Notes: generated by a model from the sequence alone, not told the origin. 64,000 nt of DNA from Rhodoferax sp. (GCF_028689295.1 NZ_JAQTWL010000002.1:62001-126000); one strand, 5' to 3'; positions 45,118-54,382 are shown, numbered from the stretch's first letter. A program made the numbers and translations.

Positions 45118-46170
45118 TGGGGGCGGGCACTGGGATTTTCACAAATTGGCGTGGCCGGTGTCGATTTGAAGGACGCAGAACCCGGATTATCGGCGTGGCT
45201 GGCCGCTGGCTGCCACGGTGATATGCACTACATGGCGATGCATGGCCTCAAGCGCGCGCGTCCGGCCGAACTGGTGCCGGGCACCTTGCGCGTGATCACC
45301 GCGCGCATGGATTATTTGCCGGCCGACTGCCCCGAGGGCTGGCAGACACTGGAGCTGGACCGGCTCAGACGTCCCTCGGAAGCGATTGTGTCGGTTTATG
45401 CCCGCGGCCGGGACTACCACAAGGTGATGCGCAACCGTTTGCAACAGCTGAGTGGTCAGATTGTCAAGGCGCTGGGGCCACTGGCATACCGGGTGTTCAC
45501 CGACTCGGCGCCGGTGCTCGAAGCCGAGCTGGGAAGCCGCAGCGGTCAGGGCTGGCGCGGCAAGCACACCCTGCTGCTGAGCCGTGATGCCGGCTCGATG
45601 TTTTTTTTGGGTGAAATCTTTGTCGATATGGCTCTGCCCGTGACCGACCCAGTGGCGGGGCATTGCGGCCGTTGCAGCGCCTGCATCGACATCTGCCCGA
45701 CGCAGGCCATCATCGCCCCGTACCAGCTCGATGCCCGGCGCTGCATCTCGTACCTGACGATCGAACATGCCGGATCGATCCCGCTGGAACTGCGGCCCCT
45801 GATGGGCAACCGCATTTACGGCTGCGACGATTGCCAGTTGATTTGTCCCTGGAACAAGTATGCCCAGCGCAGCGCCTTGCCCGACTTCGACGCTCGTGCC
45901 GGTCTGGCGGGCAGCCAACTCGTCGAGCTGTCTGGCTGGAGTGAGGAGGCATTTTTGCGTTTCACCGAGGGCAGCCCGATCCGCCGCATCGGCCATGAGC
46001 GCTGGCTGCGCAACATTGCCGTGGCGCTCGGCAACGCGCTGCGCGAGCTTGATGTCGACGCTGCAGAGCCACTTTTGACTGCGCTAGCCTCGCGCGCCGG
46101 GCACCCGAGCGCCTTGGTGCGTGAGCATGTGGCGTGGGCGTTAAAACAATTGGGGTCAGATTCCAATTAA
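45061..46170 (+). CDS. queG: Epoxyqueuosine reductase QueG
   Basis: 369 residues from GTG 45061. It is a cobalamin- and iron-sulfur-dependent enzyme performing the last step of queuosine tRNA modification. Two [4Fe-4S] motifs are present: CGRCSACIDICPTQAI near 200 and CDDCQLICPWN near 255. The FSQIGVAGV opening, RPAELVPGTLRVITARMDY and a C-terminal HEAT-like region follow. Start choice is uncertain because no good ribosome site is visible. The last residues (QLGSDSN) come from an intergenic repeat, GGGGTCAGA, reading into the gene. Confidence 0.9.
   Translation: MNNTLQQINGSQWVSRIQQWGRALGFSQIGVAGVDLKDAEPGLSAWLAAGCHGDMHYMAMHGLKRARPAELVPGTLRVITARMDYLPADCPEGWQTLELDRLRRPSEAIVSVYARGRDYHKVMRNRLQQLSGQIVKALGPLAYRVFTDSAPVLEAELGSRSGQGWRGKHTLLLSRDAGSMFFLGEIFVDMALPVTDPVAGHCGRCSACIDICPTQAIIAPYQLDARRCISYLTIEHAGSIPLELRPLMGNRIYGCDDCQLICPWNKYAQRSALPDFDARAGLAGSQLVELSGWSEEAFLRFTEGSPIRRIGHERWLRNIAVALGNALRELDVDAAEPLLTALASRAGHPSALVREHVAWALKQLGSDSN
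46148..46168. repeat. GGGTCAGA-type palindrome forming the queG 3' end
   Basis: AATTGG-GGTCAGATT-CCAATT: six-base arms around a GGTCAGA core, matching the core of the 35706 and 49966 repeats. It supplies the last codons and stop of queG. Confidence 0.5.
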
Positions 46171-46199
46171 TTCAGCTGGCAAGCCGGTTCACCTTACCC

Positions 46200-46275
46200 G
46201 CGCAGTGGCTGGCTTTGGCGGCTTCCTCATGCTGGGGTACCAGAAATCGTCAGCCCCCAAAGCCAGCCACTGCGC
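46200..46275 (-). repeat. Long hairpin A with conserved apical core
   Basis: Arms GCGCAGTGGCTGGCTTTGG and its exact 19-nt reverse complement flank a 38-nt centre; four more pairs (GGCT/AGCC) form after one mismatch. Read on the minus strand, the centre has CGATTTCTGG, TACC, then CCAGCATGAGG, where CTGG and CCAG make a small inner stem. The same core, in opposite orientation, forms the tip of element B at 46407, although the arms are unrelated. No coding potential and no transposase nearby. Confidence 0.8.
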
Positions 46276-46329
46276 TGGACGCCGGTGCGTGAGAAACGGA
46301 TGGCTTGGCGTGGTGAGGCACAAATCCGA

Positions 46330-46345
46330 CAGGGCATCTGCCCTG
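46330..46345. repeat. Short hairpin between elements A and B
   Basis: CAGGGCA-TC-TGCCCTG, a perfect 7-bp stem with a two-base tip, lies between the two long hairpins. No T tract follows. Role unknown. Confidence 0.45.
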
Positions 46346-46351
46346 GTATCT

Positions 46352-46381
46352 GAATTTGAGTTTGAGTTTGAGTTTGAATTT
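46352..46381 (+). repeat. Hexanucleotide tandem repeat (GARTTT)5
   Basis: Five head-to-tail hexamers: GAATTT, three GAGTTT, then GAATTT. It lies in non-coding DNA between the two hairpins and is AT-rich compared with its surroundings. The small ORF through it (EFEFEF) has no other support. Confidence 0.85.
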
Positions 46382-46406
46382 CAAAAATCGTTGCATATCA
46401 CTGTCT

Positions 46407-46484
46407 CGCGTAGCAATCGGCAGGGGTGGTCACCGATTTCTGGTGCCCCAGCATGAGGTGGCCGCCCCTGCCGATTACCACGCG
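46407..46484 (+). repeat. Long hairpin B with conserved apical core
   Basis: A 78-nt inverted repeat whose 28-nt arms pair throughout except two A-C mismatches. Two U-G wobbles arise only if the plus strand is the RNA, hinting at plus-strand structure. The inner arm segment is AATCGGCAGGGG with matching CCCCTGCCGATT. The tip is GATTTCTGG, TGCC, then CCAGCATGA, matching element A's core at all but one base. Arms share no sequence with element A. The rest of the 46171-46557 gap shows no gene. Confidence 0.8.
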
Positions 46485-46557
46485 AAGCAAGTCACCGCTG
46501 GTTCGAACGCGGCAAGATTAGAGCGCTTTGGCCAAACGATGACAGCCCCTGGGTTGA

Positions 46558-47472
46558 CTAAACCAACGACCTCAAAACCCCCAGCGCCAACGGCAAACTG
46601 AGCATGCCGAGCACGGTGGACACGGTCACCAGCGCAGCCACATAAGGCCCGTCATAACCCATGCGCGCGGCCAAGACATAACAGCTCGACGCTGTCGGCA
46701 GCGCGGAGAACATCAGCAAGATGGTGGCTTGCACCTGATTCAGGCCAAATAACAGGCACAAAGCAAGTGCCAGCAATGGCATCAGCAAGTGGCGAATCAG
46801 AAGCACCGCCACGCCCAACAACTTGGCGTGGTTCAGGGCACTCAGTTGCATGCCGGCACCGGCGGCCATCAGTCCGAGCGTCAGCGATGCGCCGCCTATG
46901 CGGGTGACGGTGGGTTCGGCCCAGCCCGGGATCGAAAAACCGGCCAGGTTGGCGACCAGTCCGCTGGCGGTGCCGATGATCAGCGGGTTGCGCACCAATT
47001 CGCCCAGAAAACCGCGTTCGGCGTGGCGCGCCATCGGCCACACTGCACCAATGTTCATTAGCGGCACACTGACACCGATCAACAGCGCAAGCACCAGCAG
47101 GCCCGGTGGTCCGGCCAGACGTTCGGCCAGCGCCAGGCCGATAAAGGAGTTAAACCGGAAAGCAACCTGGGCGCTGGCCGCGTGCTGGCGCGCCGCCATG
47201 TGCTGCCTGAAGCCCGGCCAGTAGGGCACCGAGTAGGCCATGGCGATGCCGCCCAGTCCCAGCGCCCAGCCGGCCAGCACCAGGTTGCCTGCCGCGCTGA
47301 TGTCGAGCGGGCTTTTCAGGATCGAGTGAAACAGCAGCACCGGAAAGAACAAAAAATAGACCAGTTGCTCCACTTGCGTCCAGACGGCGCGGTTCAGTGG
47401 CGTGAAGCGGCAGATCAGGTAGCCGATCAGAATCAGCGAAAAGTCGGGAAAGAGGAGCTGGGCGTAGTTCAC
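46558..47472 (-). CDS. AEC-family (auxin efflux carrier) transporter
   Basis: About 304 residues and ten hydrophobic segments in two halves, opening YAQLLFPDFSLILIGYLICRFTPLNRAVW. AEC carriers move small carboxylates such as malate or malonate, or other anions; the substrate here is unknown. GTG at 47472 follows AAGG and matches the family start; the longer track start adds 26 unlikely residues. Confidence 0.85.
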   Translation of the reverse strand: MNYAQLLFPDFSLILIGYLICRFTPLNRAVWTQVEQLVYFLFFPVLLFHSILKSPLDISAAGNLVLAGWALGLGGIAMAYSVPYWPGFRQHMAARQHAASAQVAFRFNSFIGLALAERLAGPPGLLVLALLIGVSVPLMNIGAVWPMARHAERGFLGELVRNPLIIGTASGLVANLAGFSIPGWAEPTVTRIGGASLTLGLMAAGAGMQLSALNHAKLLGVAVLLIRHLLMPLLALALCLLFGLNQVQATILLMFSALPTASSCYVLAARMGYDGPYVAALVTVSTVLGMLSLPLALGVLRSLV

Positions 47473-47564
47473 GCCTTGAGAATAGCAGGCCTGGACGCGC
47501 CAAATCCACCGATGGCGCCCGCAGGCGACAGCTCGGCATAAGATGCGCACTTCTTTTTGTCTTC

Positions 47565-48518
47565 ATGCCCATGCCCCCGACTCCAGCCCTTGTGAATGCG
47601 ACTGCGCGCCGCGCCAAAACCGCACCCGACCCGGTGGTCGACACCTTCATCGATGCCCTGTGGCTCGAAGAAGGCTTGTCCAAAAATACGCTGGCGGCCT
47701 ACCGGCACGACCTCACCTTGTTTGGCGCCTGGCTGGCCGCGCAGGGCAGGCATTTGCTGGACGGCACCGAGATGCTGCTCAATGGCTATTTTGCCGACCA
47801 GCACGCCGCAACCAAAGCCACCACCGCCAACCGCCGCCTGACGGTGTTCAAGCGCTTTTACCGCTGGGCCTTGCGCGAACGGCTGCTGGGTGCCGATCCG
47901 ACGTTGAAACTGCAGGCCGCCAAACAATCGCTGCGCATGCCTAAAACGCTGACCGAGCCGCAGGTGGAAGCCCTGTTGAACGCGCCCGACACCAACCAGG
48001 CGCTGGGCGTGCGCGACCGCACCATGCTGGAGCTGATGTACGCAAGCGGCCTGCGCGTGAGTGAGCTGGTGGGCTTGAAAGTGTTGAATGTGAGCCTGTC
48101 GGACAACGTGCTGCGCGTCTTTGGCAAGGGCAACAAGGAGCGCCTGGTGCCGTTCGGCGAGGTCGCCAGCCTATGGCTCAAGCGCTATCTGGCCCAGCCC
48201 CGGGTCGAGCTGTTGGCCGGCCACGCCAGCGAGGCGCTGTTTGTCACCCTGCGCGGCCGCACACCGGGCACGGCCATGAGCCGGGTCATGTTCTGGATGA
48301 TCGTCAAAAAATACGCGCTGCTGGCAGGCATCACTGCGCCGTTGTCACCGCACACGCTGCGCCACGCCTTCGCCACCCATTTGCTCAACCATGGCGCCGA
48401 CCTGCGCGCGGTGCAATTGCTGCTCGGCCATGTGGATATCTCCACCACCACCATCTATACCCATGTGGCACGGGAGCGCCTCAAAGTCCTGCACGCCCAG
48501 CACCATCCGCGCGGATGA
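47565..48518 (+). CDS. xerD: Tyrosine recombinase XerD
   Basis: 317 residues. An N-terminal SAM-like DNA-binding domain ([29 protein letters not shown]) precedes the catalytic domain with [12 protein letters not shown] (Arg), [12 protein letters not shown] (His, Arg) and [16 protein letters not shown] (His and the nucleophile Tyr). XerD acts with XerC at dif to resolve chromosome dimers, under FtsK control. It is divergent from the AEC gene. No dif-like site was noticed nearby. Confidence 0.93.
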   Translation: MPMPPTPALVNATARRAKTAPDPVVDTFIDALWLEEGLSKNTLAAYRHDLTLFGAWLAAQGRHLLDGTEMLLNGYFADQHAATKATTANRRLTVFKRFYRWALRERLLGADPTLKLQAAKQSLRMPKTLTEPQVEALLNAPDTNQALGVRDRTMLELMYASGLRVSELVGLKVLNVSLSDNVLRVFGKGNKERLVPFGEVASLWLKRYLAQPRVELLAGHASEALFVTLRGRTPGTAMSRVMFWMIVKKYALLAGITAPLSPHTLRHAFATHLLNHGADLRAVQLLLGHVDISTTTIYTHVARERLKVLHAQHHPRG

Positions 48519-48532
48519 GCGCTTGAGGCAAA

Positions 48533-49336
48533 TTAAGCGGCGGTGACGCTGGCTTGAGCGCTCAAGGCGCTGAGTTCGGCTTCGGTGAAGCCCGCGGCGC
48601 GGCGCGCGTCCAGGTTGAATGGGCCCTTGAGGGTGGGCGCCTGATAGAGCAGCGCCAGTTCGGCATAGGCGCTGATGGGGTCGAGTTGGCGCGCTGCGCA
48701 AAGAAAACGGTACCAGCGGTTGCCAATGGCCACATGGCCGATTTCGTCGCGCAGGATGATGTCCAAAATTTTGGCGGCGCCATGGTCGCCCGCAGACACC
48801 AGCCGGTTGCGCACTGCTGGCGTGGCGTCCAAGCCGCGCGCCTCCAGCGTGCGCGGCACCAGCGCCAGGCGCGCCAGCACATCGTTTTTGGTGCGCTCTG
48901 CCATGTCCCACAGGCCGTCGTGGGCGGGAAAGTCGCCATAGGCGAATTCCATCTGGTTCAGGTGCGCGTTGAGCAATTCAAAATGCAGCGCTTCCTCCTG
49001 CGCCACGCGCCACCAATCGCGGTAAAAATCGTCGGGCATGCCGGCAAAGCGCCACACCATGTCGAGCGCCAGGTTGATGGCGTTGGCCTCGATGTGGGTC
49101 AGCGCGTGGATCAGCCCGGCGCGGCCTTCAAGCGTGCCGACGGCGCGGGTCTTGAGTTGAGCGGGCTGGACCAGCAGCGGTCGTTCGGGTCGCCCCGGCA
49201 GGCCGGGCGGCTCAGGGAAAGTTTCAGCAGCATCAGGCGCGCAGCGGTCTGTGGACATGGCGCGCACCCGCGCCGCCTTATCCTGCGGGGCGCTGATTTG
49301 CAGCAGGCGCAGGCATTCAGGGCGCAACGAATTCAT
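48533..49336 (-). CDS. DUF455 ferritin-like protein
   Basis: About 267 residues of the uncharacterised DUF455 family. Carboxylate/histidine motifs of a ferritin-like four-helix bundle are visible: [36 protein letters not shown] and [18 protein letters not shown], which could bind a di-iron centre. ATG 49336 matches the family start ([12 protein letters not shown]); in-frame ATGs at 49387 and 49420 exist without ribosome sites. Function unknown. Confidence 0.82.
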   Translation of the reverse strand: MNSLRPECLRLLQISAPQDKAARVRAMSTDRCAPDAAETFPEPPGLPGRPERPLLVQPAQLKTRAVGTLEGRAGLIHALTHIEANAINLALDMVWRFAGMPDDFYRDWWRVAQEEALHFELLNAHLNQMEFAYGDFPAHDGLWDMAERTKNDVLARLALVPRTLEARGLDATPAVRNRLVSAGDHGAAKILDIILRDEIGHVAIGNRWYRFLCAARQLDPISAYAELALLYQAPTLKGPFNLDARRAAGFTEAELSALSAQASVTAA

Positions 49337-49436
49337 TGAGGCTGCTTTGAACTCGCTTGGCGCAAGGCTTGAGGCAGTGGGGCGCATGAGGCTGTGGTGT
49401 TTCCCTACAATTCTAGACATATGATTTTGAAAGCTG

Positions 49437-49964
49437 ATGATGGCAATTTATGAAGTGGATGGCATGACGCCGCAGATTCCGGACTCGGCCTGGGTGGCAG
49501 ACAGTGCCGAGGTGATGGGCGATGTGGTGCTGGGCGACCAGGTCAGCATCTGGTTTGGCGTGGTGGTGCGGGGCGACTCCGAGCGGATCACGATTGGTGC
49601 TGGCACCAACATTCAGGATTTAAGCGTGCTGCATGCCGACCCGGGCAAGCCGCTCATCATTGGTTCTGGCGTGACAGTGGGCCACAAGGTCATGCTGCAT
49701 GGCTGCACGGTCGGCGACGACAGCCTGATCGGCATCGGTGCGGTGGTGCTCAATGGTGCCAGAATTGGCAAAGGCTGCCTGGTGGGTGCCAGTGCACTGG
49801 TGACCGAGGGAAAAGTGTTTCCTGATGGCTCCATGATCATCGGCAACCCGGCCAAGGCGGTACGGGAACTCACTGCGGAGCAGTTGCAGGGCCTGCCCCT
49901 GATTGCCCAGCATTACGTGGCCAATGCGCTGCGCTTCAAAGCCAGTCTGCACAAGGTTGCCTGA
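49437..49964 (+). CDS. Gamma-class carbonic anhydrase-like protein
   Basis: 175 residues forming a left-handed beta helix with hexapeptide repeats ([33 protein letters not shown]). Metal-binding histidines are in VLHAD and VGHKVMLHG. It resembles YrdA/CaiE/PaaY proteins and may be a zinc or iron carbonic anhydrase; activity varies in this group. ATG 49437 or 49440 are both possible. Confidence 0.87.
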   Translation: MMAIYEVDGMTPQIPDSAWVADSAEVMGDVVLGDQVSIWFGVVVRGDSERITIGAGTNIQDLSVLHADPGKPLIIGSGVTVGHKVMLHGCTVGDDSLIGIGAVVLNGARIGKGCLVGASALVTEGKVFPDGSMIIGNPAKAVRELTAEQLQGLPLIAQHYVANALRFKASLHKVA

Positions 49965-49965
49965 G

Positions 49966-50056
49966 GTCGCTACGCGAGTGGTCTGACCCGCAAGGTGTTT
50001 CATCAATTAGTTGGGGTCAGAGCACGTCGCTACGCGAGTGGTCTGACCCGCAAGGT
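49966..50056. repeat. Tandem GGGTCAGA/GGTCTGACC repeat before hslO
   Basis: A 31-nt unit containing GTCGCTACGCGAGTGGTCTG occurs at 49966-49996 and again at 50026-50056, 60 bases apart. The stretch 50007-50056 is, reversed, almost the same as 35706-35756. GGGGTCAGA and TCTGACCC allow hairpins. It fills the gap between the carbonic anhydrase and hslO genes. Confidence 0.85.
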
Positions 50057-50061
50057 TTCAA

Positions 50062-51045
50062 ATGTCTGAAATTCACAAATTTATCTTCGAGGGTCTGCCG
50101 GTGCGCGGCGCCTTGGTGCGCCTGACCGACGCCTGGGTCGAAATATTGCGGCGGCGCGCCAGCAACACCCTGCATGGCGCTTACCCGCCGCAGGTGCAAG
50201 AGTTGCTGGGTGAAATGACGGCGGCTGCCGTGCTAATGCAGTCCAACATCAAGTTCAACGGCTCGCTAATCGTTCAGGTGTTCGGCGACGGCCCGGTCAA
50301 GCTGGCCGTGGTGGAGGTGCAAAGCGACTTCGCCCTGCGCGCCACCGCGACCGTGTCCGGCGCGCTCAGCCCGGATGCCACGCTGAGCCAGCTGGTCAAT
50401 GTGGGCAATGCGGGGCGTTGCGTCATCACGCTCGACCCCAAGGACCGCCAGCCCGGCCTGCAACCCTACCAAGGCGTGGTGCCACTGTTTGGCGAGGCCC
50501 ACAAAAAGCTCGAAAAGTTCAGCGATGTACTGCAGCATTACATGCTGCAGAGCGAGCAACTCGACACCACGCTGGTGCTGGCCGCCGACGGCAAGGTGGC
50601 CGCAGGCCTGCTGATTCAGCGCCTGCCGATGGCGGGGTCGGGCAACCTGACCGGCAGTGCCCAGTCTGCCGATGAAGACCAGATCGGCCGCAACGAGCAC
50701 TACAACCGGATCGCCATTTTGGCTTCGAGCTTGAAACGCGAAGAATTGTTGACGCTGGACGTGGACACCATCCTGCACCGACTGTTCTGGGAAGAAAAGC
50801 TGCTGCGCTTTGAACCTATGCAAGGCGCAACCGGCCCCCATTTTTCCTGTTCCTGCAGCCGCGAGCGGGTGGGCAGGATGATCGTGGGTTTGGGCCAGTC
50901 CGAGGCTGATGGCATTTTGCGGGAGCGTGAGGTGATTGAAGTCGGCTGTGATTTCTGTGGTCTCCAGTACCATTTTGACGCGGTCGATACGGCCCTGCTT
51001 TTCCGCAGTTCAGTCCAGACCACGCCCCCGGCGCCGCTTCAGTAG
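50062..51045 (+). CDS. hslO: Redox-regulated chaperone Hsp33
   Basis: 327 residues. The C-terminal zinc switch is CSCSRERVGR followed by GCDFCGLQYHFD, the CxC/CxxC set that releases zinc and unfolds under oxidation. The N-terminal domain (FIFEGLPVRGALVRLTDAW) and GEMTAAAVLMQSNIKFNGSLIVQV are typical. It protects proteins from aggregation during oxidative stress. The start lies six bases after the repeat array. Confidence 0.94.
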   Translation: MSEIHKFIFEGLPVRGALVRLTDAWVEILRRRASNTLHGAYPPQVQELLGEMTAAAVLMQSNIKFNGSLIVQVFGDGPVKLAVVEVQSDFALRATATVSGALSPDATLSQLVNVGNAGRCVITLDPKDRQPGLQPYQGVVPLFGEAHKKLEKFSDVLQHYMLQSEQLDTTLVLAADGKVAAGLLIQRLPMAGSGNLTGSAQSADEDQIGRNEHYNRIAILASSLKREELLTLDVDTILHRLFWEEKLLRFEPMQGATGPHFSCSCSRERVGRMIVGLGQSEADGILREREVIEVGCDFCGLQYHFDAVDTALLFRSSVQTTPPAPLQ

Positions 51046-51060
51046 CACCGACCCGGCCCC

Positions 51061-51089
51061 TGCCAGGCGACAGGGCGCGGTGCTATACT
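51061..51089 (+). promoter_or_regulatory. Predicted rpsB promoter
   Basis: TATACT at 51084-51089 is a good -10 box; TGCCAG 17 bases upstream is a weak -35. It lies just after hslO and would start the rpsB-to-lpxB transcript with a leader of about 124 nt. Confidence 0.5.
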
Positions 51090-51146
51090 CCAATGGCTTT
51101 GCGGTGGGTCTGGTTTTCAGGCCACTGCCGTAGAGTCATCCGCAAA

Positions 51147-51190
51147 CCAGTTCATCAAGGTGTTGCCAGAACCCTGGCAAAACGAACTGG
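51147..51190 (+). promoter_or_regulatory. rpsB mRNA leader with nested hairpins
   Basis: CCAGTTC (51147) pairs with GAACTGG (51184-51190), enclosing TTGCCAG paired with CTGGCAA around an AACC loop. The element ends 29 bases before the S2 start. Leader structures bound by S2 that repress rpsB are known in other proteobacteria; this nested pair is the likely equivalent. Confidence 0.6.
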
Positions 51191-51219
51191 ATTTCAGACC
51201 TAACCTTTGGAGTATTTTT

Positions 51220-51972
51220 ATGGCAGTTACTATGCGCGACATGCTGGAAGCCGGCGTCCACTTTGGTCACCAGACCCGCTTCTGGAATCCCAAGATGGCC
51301 CCCTTCATTTTTGGCCATCGCAACAAAATTCACATTATCAATCTGGAAAAATCGCTGCCGATGTTCCAGGAGGCCGCCAAATTTGTCCGTCAAATTTCGG
51401 CCAAACGCGGCACCGTGCTGATGGTGGGCACCAAGCGCCAGGCGCGCGAAACCGTGGCCCTTGAGGCGCAACGCGCCGGTGTCCCCTACGTCGACACGCG
51501 TTGGCTTGGCGGTATGCTGACCAACTTCAAGACCGTCAAAACCTCGATCAAGCGTCTCAAGGACATGAAGATCCAGCAAGAAGCCGGTCTCGAAGCCATG
51601 AGCAAAAAAGAGCAATTGATGTTTGCCCGTGAGATGGCAAAGCTGGAAAAGGACATTGGCGGTATCCAGGACATGGTCACCTTGCCTGATGCCATTTTTG
51701 TGATCGATGTGGGCTACCACAAGATTGCCATCTCCGAAGCCCGCAAGCTGGGTATTCCGCTGATTGCCGTGGTGGACACCAACCATTCGCCAGAAGGCAT
51801 CGACTACATCATTCCGGGCAATGACGACTCGTCCAAGGCCGTCACCCTGTATGTCCGCGGCATTGCCGACGCCATCCTCGAAGGCCGTGCCAATGCCATG
51901 GACGACGTGGTCAAGGCGGTTGCCGAAGACAGTGCCGATGAATTTGTCGAGGTGAATGAGGCTGCTGCCTGA
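51220..51972 (+). CDS. rpsB: 30S ribosomal protein S2
   Basis: 250 residues. The N-terminus [44 protein letters not shown] is the S2 signature, with [15 protein letters not shown] and [27 protein letters not shown] further on. It is a structural protein of the small subunit. ATG 51220 follows TTTGGAG; the track's 51160 start falls in the leader hairpin. Confidence 0.99.
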   Translation: MAVTMRDMLEAGVHFGHQTRFWNPKMAPFIFGHRNKIHIINLEKSLPMFQEAAKFVRQISAKRGTVLMVGTKRQARETVALEAQRAGVPYVDTRWLGGMLTNFKTVKTSIKRLKDMKIQQEAGLEAMSKKEQLMFAREMAKLEKDIGGIQDMVTLPDAIFVIDVGYHKIAISEARKLGIPLIAVVDTNHSPEGIDYIIPGNDDSSKAVTLYVRGIADAILEGRANAMDDVVKAVAEDSADEFVEVNEAAA

Positions 51973-51992
51973 TTTGTTGGCGACCCCAATCC

Positions 51993-52020
51993 AAAGGGGG
52001 GCTCATGTGCCCCTTTTTTT
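51993..52020 (+). terminator. rpsB-tsf intergenic attenuator/terminator
   Basis: AAAGGGG and CCCCTTT flank a short GC-rich loop and are followed by seven T residues. It is a textbook intrinsic terminator 21 bases after rpsB, with tsf following. In such operons it is usually leaky and lowers tsf and downstream expression relative to rpsB. Confidence 0.85.
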
Positions 52021-52060
52021 AATTTCAATTGATTAACTGAACTGATTTCCGGAGAAAAAA

Positions 52061-52984
52061 ATGGCTGTAATTACCGCAAGCATGGTGGCTGAACTGCGTG
52101 GCAAAACCGATGCCCCGATGATGGAGTGCAAGCGCGCCCTGACCGAGGCCGAAGGCGATATGGTCAAGGCCGAAGAACTGCTGCGGGTCAAACTGGGCAG
52201 CAAGGCCGGCAAAGCCGCTGGCCGCATCACGGCCGAAGGCGTGGTGGTGTACAGCTTTGACGCCGGTGTGGGCGCTCTGCTCGAAGTCAATTGCGAAACC
52301 GACTTTGTTACCAAGAACGATAGTTTCCTGGCTCTGGCCAACGCCGCTGCGGCCTTGATAGCCAAGCACGGTCCGGCGGACGTCGCCGCCCTGGGTGCCC
52401 TGGCTTACACGCAGGACGGCTTTGGACCCACCCTGGAAGATGTGCGCAAGGGCCTCATCGGCAAGATTGGCGAGAATATGAGCTTTCGCCGTTTCAAACG
52501 TTTTGCCAGCGGCAACAAGCTCGCGTCTTACCTGCACGGCACCCGTATCGGTGTGGTGGTCGAGTATGAAGGTACTGACGCTGCCGCCAAGGATGTCGCC
52601 ATGCATGTGGCCGCCATGAAGCCCGTGGCCTTGTCCAGTGACGATGTGCCCGCTGAACTGGTGGCGCGCGAGCGCTCAGTGGCGGCCGCCAAGGCGGCCG
52701 AAGATGCCGCCGTGGCCACCGCAGCCGGCAAACCCGTGCAGTCCGCAGAAATCGTGACCAAGCGTGTCGAAGGTGGCGTGCAAAAGTTTCTGAAAGAAGT
52801 CTCTTTGCTGAATCAGGCGTTTGTCAAGAATGACAAACAAACGGTTGAACAAATGCTCAAGGACACGGCCACCACAGTCAAGGCATTCACGCTCTATGTG
52901 GTGGGAGAAGGCATTGAGAAAAAGGTCAATGACTTTGCTGCCGAAGTGGCGGCCCAGGTGGCTGCTGCGCAGCAGGTCGTCTGA
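52061..52984 (+). CDS. tsf: Translation elongation factor Ts
   Basis: 307 residues. [28 protein letters not shown] is the N-terminal UBA-like signature and [14 protein letters not shown] the second EF-Ts motif, with the [11 protein letters not shown] core. It recycles EF-Tu by GDP release. GGAGAAAAAA precedes the ATG. Confidence 0.99.
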   Translation: MAVITASMVAELRGKTDAPMMECKRALTEAEGDMVKAEELLRVKLGSKAGKAAGRITAEGVVVYSFDAGVGALLEVNCETDFVTKNDSFLALANAAAALIAKHGPADVAALGALAYTQDGFGPTLEDVRKGLIGKIGENMSFRRFKRFASGNKLASYLHGTRIGVVVEYEGTDAAAKDVAMHVAAMKPVALSSDDVPAELVARERSVAAAKAAEDAAVATAAGKPVQSAEIVTKRVEGGVQKFLKEVSLLNQAFVKNDKQTVEQMLKDTATTVKAFTLYVVGEGIEKKVNDFAAEVAAQVAAAQQVV

Positions 52985-53035
52985 TCGGACCCGCGCCGTT
53001 TCATCATTGAATCCCACAAACCCAAGGAGCCCACC

Positions 53036-53758
53036 ATGACCGATGCCAAACCCGCCTACAAGCGAATTTTGCTCAAATTGTCGGGTGAGGCACTGATGGG
53101 GGACGACCAGTTCGGCATCAACCGTGACACGATCGTGCGCATGGTCGATGAAATCGCTGGCGTGACGGCTCTGGGCGTGCAGGTGGCCGTGGTCATTGGC
53201 GGCGGCAACATATTCCGCGGCGTGGCCGGCGGCTCGGTCGGTATGGACCGGGCCACGGCCGATTACATGGGCATGCTGGCCACCGTCATGAATTCGCTGG
53301 CGCTGGGCGACACCATGAACAAGGCCGGCCTGACGGCGCGCGTGATGTCGGCCATCGCCATCGAACAGGTGGTGGAGCCCTATGTGCGCCCCAAGGCCCT
53401 GCAGTACCTTGAAGAGGGCAAGGTGGTGATTTTTGCCGCTGGCACCGGCAATCCGTTCTTTACCACCGACACCGCTGCCGCATTGCGCGGGGCCGAGATT
53501 GGTGCCGAGATCGTGCTCAAGGCCACCAAGGTAGATGGTGTTTACAGCGCCGATCCCAAAAAAGACCCCAACGCCACCCGATACAGCAAAATTTCGTTTG
53601 ACAATGCCATGTCTCAAAATCTGGGCATCATGGATGCCACGGCTTTTGCCTTGTGCCGCGATCAGAAATTGCCGATCAAGGTGTTCTCCATTTTTAAACA
53701 CGGTGCGCTGAAGCGCGTGGTGCTGGGCGAGGATGAGGGCACACTGGTTTACGCCTGA
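53036..53758 (+). CDS. pyrH: UMP kinase
   Basis: 240 residues of the amino-acid-kinase fold. [14 protein letters not shown] opens the nucleotide site, [10 protein letters not shown] and [20 protein letters not shown] form substrate and phosphate loops, and [14 protein letters not shown] is the acidic segment. It makes UDP from UMP and is usually UTP-inhibited. Follows tsf on the same transcript. Confidence 0.98.
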   Translation: MTDAKPAYKRILLKLSGEALMGDDQFGINRDTIVRMVDEIAGVTALGVQVAVVIGGGNIFRGVAGGSVGMDRATADYMGMLATVMNSLALGDTMNKAGLTARVMSAIAIEQVVEPYVRPKALQYLEEGKVVIFAAGTGNPFFTTDTAAALRGAEIGAEIVLKATKVDGVYSADPKKDPNATRYSKISFDNAMSQNLGIMDATAFALCRDQKLPIKVFSIFKHGALKRVVLGEDEGTLVYA

Positions 53759-53821
53759 TCCTGTCCGAATCCGCTGCTATTCAATCGTTTTTTATTTTGC
53801 ACCCTGAGTGAGGAAAGACCC

Positions 53822-54382
53822 ATGTCAGTCACCGAAATTAAAACCAATGCAGAAACCAAAATGGACCAGTCCATCGAGGCGTTCAAACACAATTTAACCA
53901 AGATCCGCACCGGTCGCGCCAACCCCGCCATTCTGGACACTGTGCACGTGGACTATTACGGCGCTCTGGTGCCGATCAGCCAAGTGGCCAATGTGTCGCT
54001 GCTCGATTCCCGCACCGTGAGCGTGCAACCCTGGGAAAAGGGCATGGGCGCCAAGATCGAGAAAGCCATTCGCGACAGCGACCTGGGTCTGAACCCTTCG
54101 TCCATGGGCGACCTGATCCGCGTGCCGATGCCGCCCATGTCGGAAGAGCGCCGCAAGGAGTTGACCAAGCTGGTGCGCAACGAGGGCGAGGGCGCCAAGA
54201 TTGCCGTGCGCAACCTTCGCCGCGATGCCAATGAAGGCGTCAAGAAACTGGTCAAGGACAAGCTCGCCTCCGAAGATGAGCAGAAACGCTGCGAAACCGA
54301 TATTCAAAAAGTGACCGACAAACACATCGGCGTAATCGATCAACTGGTGGCCGCAAAAGAACACGACATCATGGCGGTTTGA
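53822..54382 (+). CDS. frr: Ribosome recycling factor
   Basis: 186 residues; the three-helix bundle domain is obvious from [27 protein letters not shown] and [36 protein letters not shown]. It splits post-termination ribosomes with EF-G. AGGAAAG precedes the ATG, 63 bases after pyrH. Confidence 0.98.
   Translation: MSVTEIKTNAETKMDQSIEAFKHNLTKIRTGRANPAILDTVHVDYYGALVPISQVANVSLLDSRTVSVQPWEKGMGAKIEKAIRDSDLGLNPSSMGDLIRVPMPPMSEERRKELTKLVRNEGEGAKIAVRNLRRDANEGVKKLVKDKLASEDEQKRCETDIQKVTDKHIGVIDQLVAAKEHDIMAV

Noticed and set aside
46205-46456. Small ORF through the hairpins and hexamer repeat
   Set aside because: Its sequence (EFEFEFEF) comes from the tandem repeat and it crosses both structured elements; no ribosome site or recognisable domain.
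46200-46484. Integron attC or CRISPR-like interpretation of the hairpin pair
   Set aside because: No GTTRRRY/RYYYAAC cores, no integrase nearby, and no regularly spaced direct repeats.
46485-46520. GGTTCGAAC resembling a tRNA T-loop after hairpin B
   Set aside because: No matching acceptor, D or anticodon stems could be laid out around it.
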